The notes under the pieces: generated by a model
What the model was told of the DNA's origin: nothing
The model's database searches: none
What the model saw: the letters and a program-made list of their open reading frames with translations, nothing else
NCBI GenBank assembly: GCA_030849835.1
Contig: JASAOC010002109.1
Span: forward strand, 62,001-126,000
Direction of reading: 5' to 3'
DNA length: 64,000 bases
Source of the DNA: Herpetomonas samuelpessoai
Taxonomy: Eukaryota; Euglenozoa; Kinetoplastea; Trypanosomatida; Trypanosomatidae
Position numbers and translations under genes: made by a program
Shown: piece by piece, positions 49,001 through 58,371 of the stretch
Layout: each line of letters opens with the position of its first letter
How positions within the stretch are numbered: position 1 is the first letter of the stretch

Positions 49001-50963
49001 GCGTCACGTGAAGGACGTAGCTTACGGGGTGGTTGAAGTCCCGGTCACGCGTCACCACACGCGCGACAAAGCGGACGTGATCGTACACGCGTGCGTGGTC
49101 CAGGTCCGCGACGGTCTCTTCCGATGGCTTGTAGTGAGGGAGTTCGTAACACACAGCAGGCATCACACGACTCGTCGCCTCGAAAGTGTCCGCCCTCAAC
49201 AGGCGGCACTGATCCGTGATGAAAGCCTCGGTGGTAGTGTACTCGCAGGCCCCATTGATGGGAAGGTTCGCTGGGGTGAAGACAGAGTCCGATGACGGTG
49301 GCGGCGATGAGAACTCGGCCGCGGTCGGGATGAGGCTGACGTGCGTGCCGGGTTTCCCGTCCTCTGGGGCGTGCGCTCCTGTCACTTGCTTCAGACGACG
49401 AAGCGCGAGCTCGAGCTGCCGGCGATGTGCCAAGGCCGCCGCGGAGGTAACCTGTGCCTGCGTCGCCTCGCGCAGCCGTTCTTCAAAGAAAGGCACCAGC
49501 ACGTCTGCGGTGGCCTGGACGTCCGTGGGCCCAACGCTCGTGTACTGACAGACAAAGACGACAAAGTTGGCGACCTCCACGAGCTGCTCGGAGAGGTAGA
49601 CGAGCGTCTTGTGGGCGTCTGCCGCAGCCTCGGCAACGAGGGCGGATGCGCGTTGCATGTCTTCTCGTAATGCAGCGTGAACCAACTCGGGGTAGAAACG
49701 CATCGACTCGGGGATGGTGGGTGCGCTCCCGTCCGCCAAAGGGGCCGCCGACGAACCACCGCTCCCGCCCACGAGGAGCTTGAGAAAGCTGCGGAGCATG
49801 GTGGTGTGGATGGGGTCGCGGTTGCCGACAAAGGTGGTCATTTCCACAAAGGTATGCACCGCCTCCGCAAACCGAAAGCTTGTTGCGCTCCCCGTGCTAC
49901 TGATCGGCCCACCCGGACGATGCGCGGCGACGAGGCGCAGCACCTCGTTCCACTCAGTGGTGTGGGTGAGCAACATGGTGATGGTGTCGATCGGATGCAC
50001 CGCGCGGCCGCAGCGCTGCACAAAGCTGGTCACATCGTCCATGGTAATCACGGGTTTCTCTGGACGGACGTCAATGGCCAAGGGGTAGTTTCGTGAGTGG
50101 TCCGGTTTGAAAATGACGGTGTCACCAACGGCCATGGTTTTGACGCCGTAGTCGGCGTTGCTGAGCAGGAACTTGATTTCGCCAAACTCGGCCGCCCGAA
50201 TGAAGCCCAGGTTGAACTGGGCATCGAGTCGCACAATGACGCCCCGTCGCCGCTCCTCAGCAAAGGCACCGGCTTCACCCGCAGCCGCCGGTGAAGAGGC
50301 AGGACCTCCTCGACCAGGCGCCGCGCCGTTGTTCCGGGGCTCCGCCCTGGTCCGAGCCTTCCCAGCCGCGGCGCCTGCAGCACCCGCCTCACCAGAGCGC
50401 TTCTTTTTCTCTTCCAGGAGCTTCAGCCGCTCAATGCGCTGTTGGTGCGCCAGGAGCTTCTCCAGAATCGACTTTGGTGGCTGCGTCTGCTGCTGTGGTT
50501 CTTGCGCAGGGGTTTTGGGGGAGGAGGAAGAAGGCGACGCCGTCGATGGAGCGGGTGCTTGCACTTCCTTCTCATTGCCTTGAACGTGAACATCTGCGCC
50601 TACTATCTGAGGACAAGCCCGTCGGGTGTGACCTTCCCGCCCGCAGTGACGGCACCACCGCGCAGTCCGTAGCGTGAGGAGCTTCTTCGCGTGCCAGGCC
50701 TTCAATAGTGCGACCCGCTCTGCATGATGCGTGCCTCCGCCAGCTAACTCGGTCAGTTGCAGCCGTGGCATCCACACCTGTCGCGCGGCCTCCTTCTCCA
50801 CTGGGTGGCTGCGCATATGGGCCTCCAGCTTGGGGTGTAACAGGAGGACTTGCAGAAACGTGAATCGGTTGGCGAGCACATCTTCGGGGTCTGCCCAGTC
50901 AATACTCGCGCTCTTCTCGTCGTTCCACTCAGACGCCAGCGGTACTGCACTCGCGCTTGACAT
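46080..50963 (-). CDS. UPF1/ZNFX1-like SF1 helicase with CCHC knuckle and cold-shock-like domain
   Basis: A 1627-residue RNA/DNA helicase of superfamily 1. Near the N-terminus is a zinc knuckle CRHCGREGHTRRAC with Cys104, Cys107, His112 and Cys117. Residues 241-300 (GVIVRLDAQFNLGFI..., then VGDTVIFKPD) resemble a cold-shock/OB fold. The helicase core begins near 850: Walker A QGPPGTGKS, DEAD-like motif VVEEAAEVLE near 1250, IGDHYQLQPKV near 1283, EQRRMHPAIS, VDLFQGDENDVIIL near 1453, then NRLIVSCSRAR. A long insert between the early motifs is a trait of NFX1/ZNFX1-type helicases. The C-terminus is a strongly acidic, Gly-rich tail. Nucleic-acid unwinding in RNA metabolism is likely. The exact substrate and partners are unknown. 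The open frame continues upstream without an ATG. Confidence 0.9.
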   Translation of the reverse strand: MSSASAVPLASEWNDEKSASIDWADPEDVLANRFTFLQVLLLHPKLEAHMRSHPVEKEAARQVWMPRLQLTELAGGGTHHAERVALLKAWHAKKLLTLRTARWCRHCGREGHTRRACPQIVGADVHVQGNEKEVQAPAPSTASPSSSSPKTPAQEPQQQTQPPKSILEKLLAHQQRIERLKLLEEKKKRSGEAGAAGAAAGKARTRAEPRNNGAAPGRGGPASSPAAAGEAGAFAEERRRGVIVRLDAQFNLGFIRAAEFGEIKFLLSNADYGVKTMAVGDTVIFKPDHSRNYPLAIDVRPEKPVITMDDVTSFVQRCGRAVHPIDTITMLLTHTTEWNEVLRLVAAHRPGGPISSTGSATSFRFAEAVHTFVEMTTFVGNRDPIHTTMLRSFLKLLVGGSGGSSAAPLADGSAPTIPESMRFYPELVHAALREDMQRASALVAEAAADAHKTLVYLSEQLVEVANFVVFVCQYTSVGPTDVQATADVLVPFFEERLREATQAQVTSAAALAHRRQLELALRRLKQVTGAHAPEDGKPGTHVSLIPTAAEFSSPPPSSDSVFTPANLPINGACEYTTTEAFITDQCRLLRADTFEATSRVMPAVCYELPHYKPSEETVADLDHARVYDHVRFVARVVTRDRDFNHPVSYVLHVTPKSAKASMAAQLHPGTTVLISTSTDKTVMGNDEIFWAVVSSCDSHFLKAGMVVIAPCEGSMPLERMEANLRRNEAAGQTALSLMMETPIFMSGYASIMRALEAFVGPLSMPLPMAKLIVGPQVKEELHHGGGGAIPMSPGVTTETKAVDAENGKLLAYIPPHCEHAFRELTKEIRGRFSLDAGQDAVMRRLPTSSILLVQGPPGTGKSFIGCRVVETYVRYKQMVASGDILQKISVEMLSDAAVHHAGRWDRLLPQVGPVVVITYKNHALDEFLVDLLDSGLWDAARPRVGQQLSGGAAANAIAATQDMFPGGRRLIRIGGRSRESRLDGHNLSAIMRSIAPNATIRSLKERVYVLNQRLEKLLEQVHHLENGRVPRSHFDRWLTTDQRQSISFEDKDAWLRGERYVGISNRTNSDPQLYLRMLRTNVAAAMLAAQDPAAQQKARTAAAEAARVAASAAAAAADDEEDISLSVFQEMKREDERREFNDNLHKIYLSAEAIHLASHPPARPEGVPAELLSLWSLDPVARHEYYAYLIQQSIASKAKVCLVIMENIANVVQIRNHAMDEARLALLRGADVIGLTTTGCAMNQNLLRSLRPSVLVVEEAAEVLESQLLACMTDSLEQIVLIGDHYQLQPKVDTFMYEKINKLNLSLFERLARRVKPIRLTEQRRMHPAISQLVRPFYDDQPLIDHASVLTRPFVTNTGQRYPDGVPGLAKRVFFWRHDYPEEEAPGSRSKVNMRETLMAKQISLHLVAEGVSQSSITIITPYLGQCRMLRSVLRMASLTDVRVSTVDLFQGDENDVIILSMTRTGKLTEFIRMRNRLIVSCSRARFGMVMVGNDTLLRKSAHWASVLAHLDADGCVGDRLPITSRAAPHEVSYLEVKETLSAARVIKEIDAGAATKVTTTSSAGPKPKAKKPAVRVSNTALDDDEDDYYVQMHMQPQGGGGNEEEGEGQEEADGMGGDEDYGDDEE

Positions 50964-51583
50964 GATCTTCTTTGTTGATATGACCAAGGAAGAGCTGACA
51001 GCGCAGCGCCACGACAAGTCTTTTTTTTTTTCTTTTTGGGAAAGCGAAAGTGGCGAGAGTGAGATGCCTGTGAGAGCTTCTGTCCGCGACAAGAGACAAA
51101 AAGGAATCGATGTAACCACCAACAGCGTTACAGCTTATCAATAGAATATACCCACTAAGCTACCGTGATGGTGAGGCAAGACAAGAGAGAAAAGGTAAAA
51201 GAAAAGCGTTTGATCAGAGAGGAGACGTGGGGGAATAAAACGAATGAAGCACTCGCTGATTTCATCACATTTACGCTATCCGTAGCCAAGGCTAAGCCAC
51301 GACGGCAAGATGAAGCTACTCCCCTTGACGTCACACATCAGATGAGGTATTATTGGTTGCTTCGGTGTTGCCGGTCACTCCTCGCTGGCGTAAGCTTCTG
51401 TGCCCTGAGAAACATTTCATCACCTTTCTTTCAGATGTCTTCCGTACGGCCTCCAAACACTTTACAAAAAAGACACACGTGTCCTCAAATGCAGCTGCAA
51501 AACCATCCCAAAAAGTAGTGTTGAATCAGATGGAGAGAGAGAAGCGTTAAAAAACAAAGGAGAAGCGACCGCTGCCGTGTTTC
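50964..51583. other. Intergenic between UGGT and helicase genes
   Basis: 620 bases with no supportable gene. It has short A-rich stretches and a T11 run at 51020-51030. Several AG dinucleotides lie within ten bases of the helicase ATG, so its splice site cannot be fixed from sequence. Confidence 0.5.
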
Positions 51584-54500
51584 TCAGTGGGCTGTAACGT
51601 CCTTCAACTTGCGCTCCTCCTCCTCTGCAAAAAGTTTTGCCGCCAGGCTCTCCAGCATGTCGTCCGTTTCCTCCCACTTGGGCACCACCATCTTTGCGTT
51701 GTCCAGCTTCGGCATCTTTGTGAGTGGGTTGTTGCACAGGTCAATCGTCTTGGCCTTGGCCTTGCTCTTGGCGCTGCACCACGTCTCGCACCAGAGCCAC
51801 TCTTCAGGTAGCGTGTAGATGGGCACCTGGTGCTGGACGAAGTTTGGTAGGTCCTGGTCGAGGTTCGCAAGGCTGTTGGGGTCCTGCGAGAGCTGTTCGT
51901 AGGTCCCGCGGTAGAGGTCACCCGCCCCGGTGGCGCGGAAGCGGTGGAGGTCAATGAGGAAGATGGCACTAATGTGGTACGGGCGACCCGCAAGATGACG
52001 GGTCCAGAAGCCTTGGGCCCAGAAGCGAAACCCAGTGGTTGCCTCGTTCTTGAATTTCTCGCAGAATGGCGCCATGGCGATGGCTCGGTTGTGGATGTCC
52101 ATGTTGTAAAGTTCGTGAAGGTCGGCGCGGTCTGTTTGGTCAGCATCCACAAAAATGACGCGATCGACGTCGAGGGGAAAGATAACGTCGAGGAAGAGGA
52201 TCTTGTAGGCCCAGATCTTGCGCTGCTTCTCCGTTTGTCGGTGCAGCCACCACGGCCAGCGGTATGTCACGAAGCCCACCTCGAAGCCAAAGTGCTCCGC
52301 CATCAGCGGAATGTAGGCCTTGAATTGTGGGGAAAGGAAGTTCTCAATCACCCAGAACTTGATGCGGGTGGTGTTTGTGCCGTACTTGTCCGACGACGCC
52401 GTGAACACGCTGTACATCATCATGCGCAGGAACCGCTCGTAGAGATGCCCCGAGGCCACAGAAAAGATATTCAGGGTGGGTCGTGCGGGCTTGGCGGCAC
52501 GGTCCATGGAGCCGTCAGGGCCGCGCTTGGGGGGCCACGTGTACTTGCTCTTGCTAGCCTCCTTCTCTGCAATCTCAAGGATGGCGGGTGGGGGCTGGTT
52601 CGCGGGGACGGCGCGGACGTACAAGTCAAGGGAAAGCCCGGAAAAGGTAGTGACAAGCAGAGGAATCTGCTGTCCTGCGGTGCGGTTCCGTGCACGTGTA
52701 GGGGCTTTTCCTTCTTCCCTTTGAGAGTCCTGAAGGAACATGTTTGGCTGGTCATTGAGGCCCGAGATGTAGTAGGCGGCGGCGAAGGGTCCTTGCTGCA
52801 CCGAAAGAGAGTACAGACCGATGGAAGCCTGGAGCTGGTAGTAGCCTACGGACTTCATGACCAAGGTGTCCACGGACCGGTGTCCTGCGACGCGCTGGCT
52901 GAGGGCCGTGGCACCATCGCCACCGGGAAGGGGCAGGGGGTGGAGCGTCAGAGGGAGGCCATTGGCGTGCTCGGCGTGCCGGCCTTCGTTGAGCAGCTTC
53001 AGAGCCGATCCGGCAACGAGGATGCTCTGGATACGGTACGCCGCCGACACGAACTGGTGGTGCTTTGGTAACTTGGACAGAATAATATTGTCCAAGTCGT
53101 ATTCCGCTTCATGTGAGAAAACGGTCCAGGAGGATGGCTCCTCAATGCCAAGGGTCAGAATGGCCTGCGTCGGCAGCGCGCGAAAGACGGCGGTGGGAGG
53201 TTCCACGAGACCGCTAGTCGCGTCGAAACGAAGCGTTGGCGACGCCACAAACGTGAACATGTCGCGAATCGGGCGTGTCACCTGCTGGGAAGGGTTCATG
53301 TAGACGGTGACGTTCACCTTCAGCGGACTCCGGTGAAAGAACTCGGCGAGTGCGACGAGGAGTTGCGACTGGCGTGCGGCGGGGTCCACGACGATGGTGA
53401 TGCAATGACGCGCACCCGTCCGGCCTTCCCCAGGTGTGTCCAGGGCAGGCTCCAGGGTGAAGGCCAGTCCGCCCATCTCCGTCACCGGCGGCAGCACCTT
53501 CCCCTCGCGCGCGGGCTCTGAAAGACCAAGGGCGGTGCCCGCTCGCCGAACCCACCGACGTGCCTCTCGGCTCTCCAGCACGCTATGCAGCGCGGCGGTG
53601 CGGGCGGCAAAAAAACTGGCGTCGAGGTCATCGGCACCAAATCCCCCGTTACCCGCTCCTGCTCCCTGCGTCAGCGCCGCAAAGTCCAAGGCCATGAGCT
53701 GGTGCATCACGCCGCTCGCCGCAGACGCCACCTGCCTCAGAGCAAAGCGGAAGTCCACGGCTCCCATGAGCTCCGGTTGGCGGATAATCACCGCACGGCC
53801 ATTGAGAAGGAGCACCGGGAAAGGGAAGTCGTTGGTGGTCGTGGCGACCACGTCACCTGTGGCGTCGGCAAGCTGTGAGCGCACCGATGCACGGAAGGCT
53901 GCCCTCAACGCTGCCGCGACGGCATCCCCTGTCGCGGAATCTTGACCTTGTTGCTTCGATTGAGCTTCTGTTGCCACTTCCAAAAGTTTAGCGAGTTCAT
54001 CAGGAATGGGTACGCGCTTGCGCAATACGGACTCGGACGAAGGGTCATCGACGCGGAGTCGGCTGTCATCCGCCTCGACGGCCTCGAGGGCTTCACGAGC
54101 CCACGCAACGTAACGCCGCAGGGTGATGGAGCTGCGACCCGTCTCCTGCATGACACGCGCATCCTGCGCGAGTAGCAGCTCGACGGACTGCTGCACCGAC
54201 CGGGACGTTGTTGGGGTGCTGCCTTCATTCTCCATAAAGACAGCCGTGAATCGAGCTGCACCACTATTTTCAAAGAGGGGCCGATCAGCGTCATCGCCTC
54301 CCTTCCGCTCTCTCTTGTGTGCAGCCTCCTCTGCGGGATCTATGGGCGGTGTGGCGTGGGCCTGGAGAGCATTGTCTAACAGATGGATCGCCTCCGCGAC
54401 ATCCACGTGGCTGGGGATGACCAGAACACTCGTGGTGGCGGTGGAGGCAATCACTTCGGGCAGTTTGCGCGTCGCTGCTCGCTGCTCCTTCCGCTCCGCC

Positions 54501-57295
54501 AGAGGGTCACGCGCGGTAGGGGAGAGAAACGGTTGCACGTGCAGGAAATCAAGGAGAGGAAGGCTGTCGTACTGAAAGGGATCCATCGCGTCGGGCTCGA
54601 GTGCGGGCTGGAAGTGATCGCTGCACCCCATCGCCTCCACAATCGGCGTATAAAGGTCTGCCATGGCATCTCGAAGGGTGCCATCGCGAATAAGACCGCG
54701 CACGACGTCAAACTCTCGAAAGGCCTGTCGGTAGGTGGACTGCGGCGACGCACTGTCCAGAAGCCGGCGACCGTTGACGAAGGCGATGGGAAGGTGTAGC
54801 GTGCTGCCCGCGAGCCCTACCCGGCGCAGCATAGACTGTTGGCGGTTGTAGAGCCCTTGGAACTTGGGGTCGCTCAATATGTCAGAGAGAGTGGCGTCCT
54901 CAGCCTCAAACACCTCCGCGTCCATGGCGGCTCGGAAGACCTCTTCCGCGGTAAATGGCGCCGTGTGGGGTGTGGAGCCGGTCCGGGCGTGTATTGCATT
55001 GTTGAGAGCCTGGAGGAAGGACATGATAACATACGGGGCGTCGGAACCCTGAATGGACGCGAACACGGCCGTCAGCACGCGCACCATGGCAGAGGTGGGT
55101 GATAGCGTCTCGTGCGTGTCTGCAGCGGCACCCCAAGTTGCTGGTGTGTGTGGGACATCCTCTGCGGTCGTGGTCGCCTTCCAGTCGGGATCCAGAAACG
55201 CAAAGCCGCTGCGAAGAAACCCAACCTGCTCGCCGTACTGCGCGAACTGGGCCAGATACGGAAGGGTGTTGGGGTCGGCAGGATGCAGCACAGAGACGTG
55301 GTGCATCAGATTGCGCTGCGGGAACGCAGGGCGTCCTTGAGAGTCCGTTTGCAGGGCCACAGAGAGTGCGCGGGCAGCGGGGGTGAGTACTGGCTTTTTC
55401 TCCAGGTCGTTTAGCCAGAGCAGGTCGTCCAGGGGCACAGCAACGCACGGTGGTGCGGCGGAGGCACCGGACATGCGTTCGCGCAGCACATCCTGTGTGG
55501 CGAGCACCATGTCTGTCAGTGAAGACTCTGCTGCCGTGCCAGAAACACGGACGTAGCGGGCGGCAGCGGCGGCGTCAGCATGGATGGTGTGGGTGGGGGG
55601 TTTGGCGGTTAGGGTGTGACGAACGGTGTCGAGAAATTCTTCTTCAGCACGCAGCCGCTCAAGCAGGCCGAACAAGGAAATATCTTTCTCCGGTATTTCC
55701 ACCCCATCCACAAAGATGGCACCCTTGGGGCTGACTTTGGCGAAGGGCCGGTGCTCTAGTATCTCCTCCAGATGTGAGAGCCGACGGGTTTGCACCGCCA
55801 GTTTCCCAAGCCGCGCGGCGTATGTTGGGAATCGTGCGACAAGGTCAGACAGCACGGCGAGTTTGGCCTCGGGCTTCGCCTCGTACACGTACTGTGCCGC
55901 GGCCAGCGCAATGTTGCTTGCCTCTACGGCATCCAGGTCGACCTTGGTCTCCTCCATCCCAAGCGCGTCTTCCATGGCACTCGCAAAGCTATCCAGCGGC
56001 ACCGCCAGCTCCGGGTGCCGCTGCTTCAACACACCGATATTGAACCCACCCACCTCGCCATTCTCCCCATTGGTTTCGGGAAACTCGCCCTCTTGACTGT
56101 CCGAAACATCATTCGCCTCCTCTGGAGAGCCAGTTCCCTTACCTGTCCCCGCCTTTCCCTTGACGTCTTTCCCGACGCGGCGCTCGTCGACCGTCTTGTA
56201 CTCCATGTTCTTCAAATCCACCGTCGCGCCGTAGCCCTGCACGAAGAGCGGGCGCGCTGTCCACGCGTCTGTCTCCCCGCCAGCAGCGGTGGGTTCCCCA
56301 AGCCGAAACGGCAGCACGGCACGCAACGCTTGGCACACCTGCGGTGCATGTACAGGCAGGTGACGGAAGACAAGAATAAATTCACCGGGGTGGGCCTTCA
56401 TGTAGGCGAGGAGCGCCGTATACAGCGCCGTTGTAGCGGGTTCCCCAATGAGTCCGTACAGCACTATCACTGGCGCTCGCGGGTCCACATCGCGTGGACT
56501 AGGGTTGTCTTGCGTGGAGGACGGCGCGGCAGACGGAGCGACGGCGGAGAGAGCGTGGACGTGGTCAAGGCCTTGCAGGAGGCCCAGTCCCCCGGCAGCG
56601 GCCTGCACTGTTGTGGGACTCCCTCGCGGACGGGCCTTGGCCTCTGAAGCTGCCACCTGCAGCACCTCCGCAACAGCCGCAGGCTCTGTGACGTACGTCC
56701 GACGGCTGATCGGCGCGTTGCTAGCAGTCGTCCCGCCTTCTAGTACGGCGAACGGAGCCCCAGTGCCACAAATGCTTTGGAGGGTCGATGGCACGTCACC
56801 GGCCGCCGTCCACTCGACGCCGACCGCGCCCGCCGCGACGGCCCGCTCCGCCAGTGAGTAATGCACCGCCACCGCGGGGGAGTACACCCGAGAGGCCATC
56901 TCCACCTCCCACAGCGCGCGTTGTCCGGGAGAGACTGACACGGTACTGGTCGATGAGGCCGACGTCGCCGTCGTCCACGGGGTCATAATGCGGCGCACAA
57001 AGGTGTCGTGCTGTGCGGCAGGTAACTGAGCTCTCGCTCCCGTTGCGACTGCCGCATCTGCGGAAGCGGGAGCCAGGCCCTCCAGGCAACGATAAAAACC
57101 AACATCGCCGAGAACGCGCGCGGCCCATTCACAGCCTTCTTGGAGAAGGCTCGTCTCGGTCCACGGTGCCTGCACCGTGGCGTGGATACCTTTGGCTGAG
57201 GCAGGCCCTACGCCGAAAGATAGAAGGAAGGCAATCCATGTGAAAAGCAGCGCAAAGGCCCAGCGCTTCCCTGCTGTGGGCTCAGTGGCTTGCAT
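51584..57295 (-). CDS. UGGT: UDP-glucose:glycoprotein glucosyltransferase
   Basis: A 1903-residue ER folding sensor that re-glucosylates N-glycans on misfolded proteins, sending them back to calreticulin. It starts with a signal peptide (about 1-34; core FALLFTWIAFLLSFGVGPASA). Thioredoxin-like sensor regions follow, the first around LYGLIGEPATTALYTALLAY. The C-terminal GT24 catalytic domain spans about 1608-1880, with NIFSVASGHLYERFLR at its start, the metal-binding DAD in VIFVDADQTDRADL near 1715, then GFRFWAQGFW, NLDQDLPN and EEWLWCETWC. It is longer than animal UGGTs (about 1550), partly through an acidic, Gly-rich linker near 365-415 and other inserts. The C-terminus ends KDVTAH, without a KDEL-type signal. 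The first ATG is 57295. Confidence 0.96.
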   Translation of the reverse strand: MQATEPTAGKRWAFALLFTWIAFLLSFGVGPASAKGIHATVQAPWTETSLLQEGCEWAARVLGDVGFYRCLEGLAPASADAAVATGARAQLPAAQHDTFVRRIMTPWTTATSASSTSTVSVSPGQRALWEVEMASRVYSPAVAVHYSLAERAVAAGAVGVEWTAAGDVPSTLQSICGTGAPFAVLEGGTTASNAPISRRTYVTEPAAVAEVLQVAASEAKARPRGSPTTVQAAAGGLGLLQGLDHVHALSAVAPSAAPSSTQDNPSPRDVDPRAPVIVLYGLIGEPATTALYTALLAYMKAHPGEFILVFRHLPVHAPQVCQALRAVLPFRLGEPTAAGGETDAWTARPLFVQGYGATVDLKNMEYKTVDERRVGKDVKGKAGTGKGTGSPEEANDVSDSQEGEFPETNGENGEVGGFNIGVLKQRHPELAVPLDSFASAMEDALGMEETKVDLDAVEASNIALAAAQYVYEAKPEAKLAVLSDLVARFPTYAARLGKLAVQTRRLSHLEEILEHRPFAKVSPKGAIFVDGVEIPEKDISLFGLLERLRAEEEFLDTVRHTLTAKPPTHTIHADAAAAARYVRVSGTAAESSLTDMVLATQDVLRERMSGASAAPPCVAVPLDDLLWLNDLEKKPVLTPAARALSVALQTDSQGRPAFPQRNLMHHVSVLHPADPNTLPYLAQFAQYGEQVGFLRSGFAFLDPDWKATTTAEDVPHTPATWGAAADTHETLSPTSAMVRVLTAVFASIQGSDAPYVIMSFLQALNNAIHARTGSTPHTAPFTAEEVFRAAMDAEVFEAEDATLSDILSDPKFQGLYNRQQSMLRRVGLAGSTLHLPIAFVNGRRLLDSASPQSTYRQAFREFDVVRGLIRDGTLRDAMADLYTPIVEAMGCSDHFQPALEPDAMDPFQYDSLPLLDFLHVQPFLSPTARDPLAERKEQRAATRKLPEVIASTATTSVLVIPSHVDVAEAIHLLDNALQAHATPPIDPAEEAAHKRERKGGDDADRPLFENSGAARFTAVFMENEGSTPTTSRSVQQSVELLLAQDARVMQETGRSSITLRRYVAWAREALEAVEADDSRLRVDDPSSESVLRKRVPIPDELAKLLEVATEAQSKQQGQDSATGDAVAAALRAAFRASVRSQLADATGDVVATTTNDFPFPVLLLNGRAVIIRQPELMGAVDFRFALRQVASAASGVMHQLMALDFAALTQGAGAGNGGFGADDLDASFFAARTAALHSVLESREARRWVRRAGTALGLSEPAREGKVLPPVTEMGGLAFTLEPALDTPGEGRTGARHCITIVVDPAARQSQLLVALAEFFHRSPLKVNVTVYMNPSQQVTRPIRDMFTFVASPTLRFDATSGLVEPPTAVFRALPTQAILTLGIEEPSSWTVFSHEAEYDLDNIILSKLPKHHQFVSAAYRIQSILVAGSALKLLNEGRHAEHANGLPLTLHPLPLPGGDGATALSQRVAGHRSVDTLVMKSVGYYQLQASIGLYSLSVQQGPFAAAYYISGLNDQPNMFLQDSQREEGKAPTRARNRTAGQQIPLLVTTFSGLSLDLYVRAVPANQPPPAILEIAEKEASKSKYTWPPKRGPDGSMDRAAKPARPTLNIFSVASGHLYERFLRMMMYSVFTASSDKYGTNTTRIKFWVIENFLSPQFKAYIPLMAEHFGFEVGFVTYRWPWWLHRQTEKQRKIWAYKILFLDVIFPLDVDRVIFVDADQTDRADLHELYNMDIHNRAIAMAPFCEKFKNEATTGFRFWAQGFWTRHLAGRPYHISAIFLIDLHRFRATGAGDLYRGTYEQLSQDPNSLANLDQDLPNFVQHQVPIYTLPEEWLWCETWCSAKSKAKAKTIDLCNNPLTKMPKLDNAKMVVPKWEETDDMLESLAAKLFAEEEERKLKDVTAH

Positions 57296-58371
57296 TGTCC
57301 TCACACGGCACTGCGCAAGAAACGGATATATGTATAAAGACGTCACTAATAAGAAACAACGCGTCGCAAAACCACACCTACAAACACTTTTTTTAATTTT
57401 TAGTCTAGGTATCGCACCTCTGATGAACAGGTTGTTTTTTTTTTGGAGGGAGGAGGATTGCGACACGGAGGAGACAAAGTGGGAGCCAGATAGGCTGTAG
57501 GCCTCAAAAACACCAACAATCAGGAGAAAAAGAAGCTTCTTTCCATGGGCCGTGTATGAACAGTGGTAAACGTAGAGAGGGTGAGAGATATGGCATCATA
57601 CTGCATGCAAGTCCGAAAGGTGTGTGCATGCATGAGAGGGCCGCGGAACTGGTGCAATGCCGCCGCTTTCATCAAGTACCTCACCGTGTCCACTGAACCT
57701 ATGAGGTCCCATACGAAGACACAGGAAACCTACGTCAGTTGTTCTCCTCACGTGGCACTGCGGCAACCGCTTAGGCCACTCCCCGCCTCTCGCAAAGCAC
57801 GGGGAGGGGGGAAAAGGAAGCTGCTGCCTCGACGTGAAACTTCTATTATTACTTTTTTAAAACTGAGGTTTGCACCCTCATTTCTTTCGCTGGACACTTG
57901 AGGAGAAGATAAAATCAATACAGCAGCGCTATCTGCGTGTGCGTCGCTGCACGATACACAGATGACCTCCTCCGGGCCTATGACCTCGCGACCAAGCCAA
58001 CGGATGAAAAGGCGATGTCTTTCTTTGACTGTCGGTGATGGAACGTCTACCCTGACCTGCACCGAGAGCACATTCGAGCATCTTATCCGAGCAACTAGGC
58101 ACACGGCTGCTCACGCAATGCGTCGCTGATAACCCATCGGATGGTAAACCAAAGCGGAATGGCTCCGCGCCGCTACAACACGAGGTTGACACGCCAGATG
58201 TCACAGCAGCCACTAAACACAGCCCAATCCCTGAGGAGTTTCACAGGCATAGATGTTTCATTTGTGTGACCTGAGTCACCACCACCAAAGTTGAAAGGTA
58301 CATCGTTACACCGCGTGAACGGTGCAGCACCCTTCCTCACCGTCCTCTTTGTCTTTCTATGATCTCGTCTT
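57296..58371. other. Intergenic between VIT-family and UGGT genes
   Basis: 1.08 kb without a supportable gene. The part at 57930-58250 is of mixed composition, unlike the A-rich spacers elsewhere, and has two overlapping minus-strand open frames. Neither frame starts with ATG, and neither shows a recognisable domain. A T10 run lies at about 57435-57444 beside a purine-rich tract (57445-57480). Confidence 0.5.

Noticed and set aside
58030-58135. Box C-like GTGATGG and box D-like CTGA motifs suggesting a C/D snoRNA
   Set aside because: On the strand opposite to transcription, with wrong spacing and no terminal stem.
57748-58213. Two overlapping minus-strand frames (118 and 94 codons) upstream of UGGT
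   Set aside because: Both begin with GTG, the longer has no Met at all, and no domain is visible.
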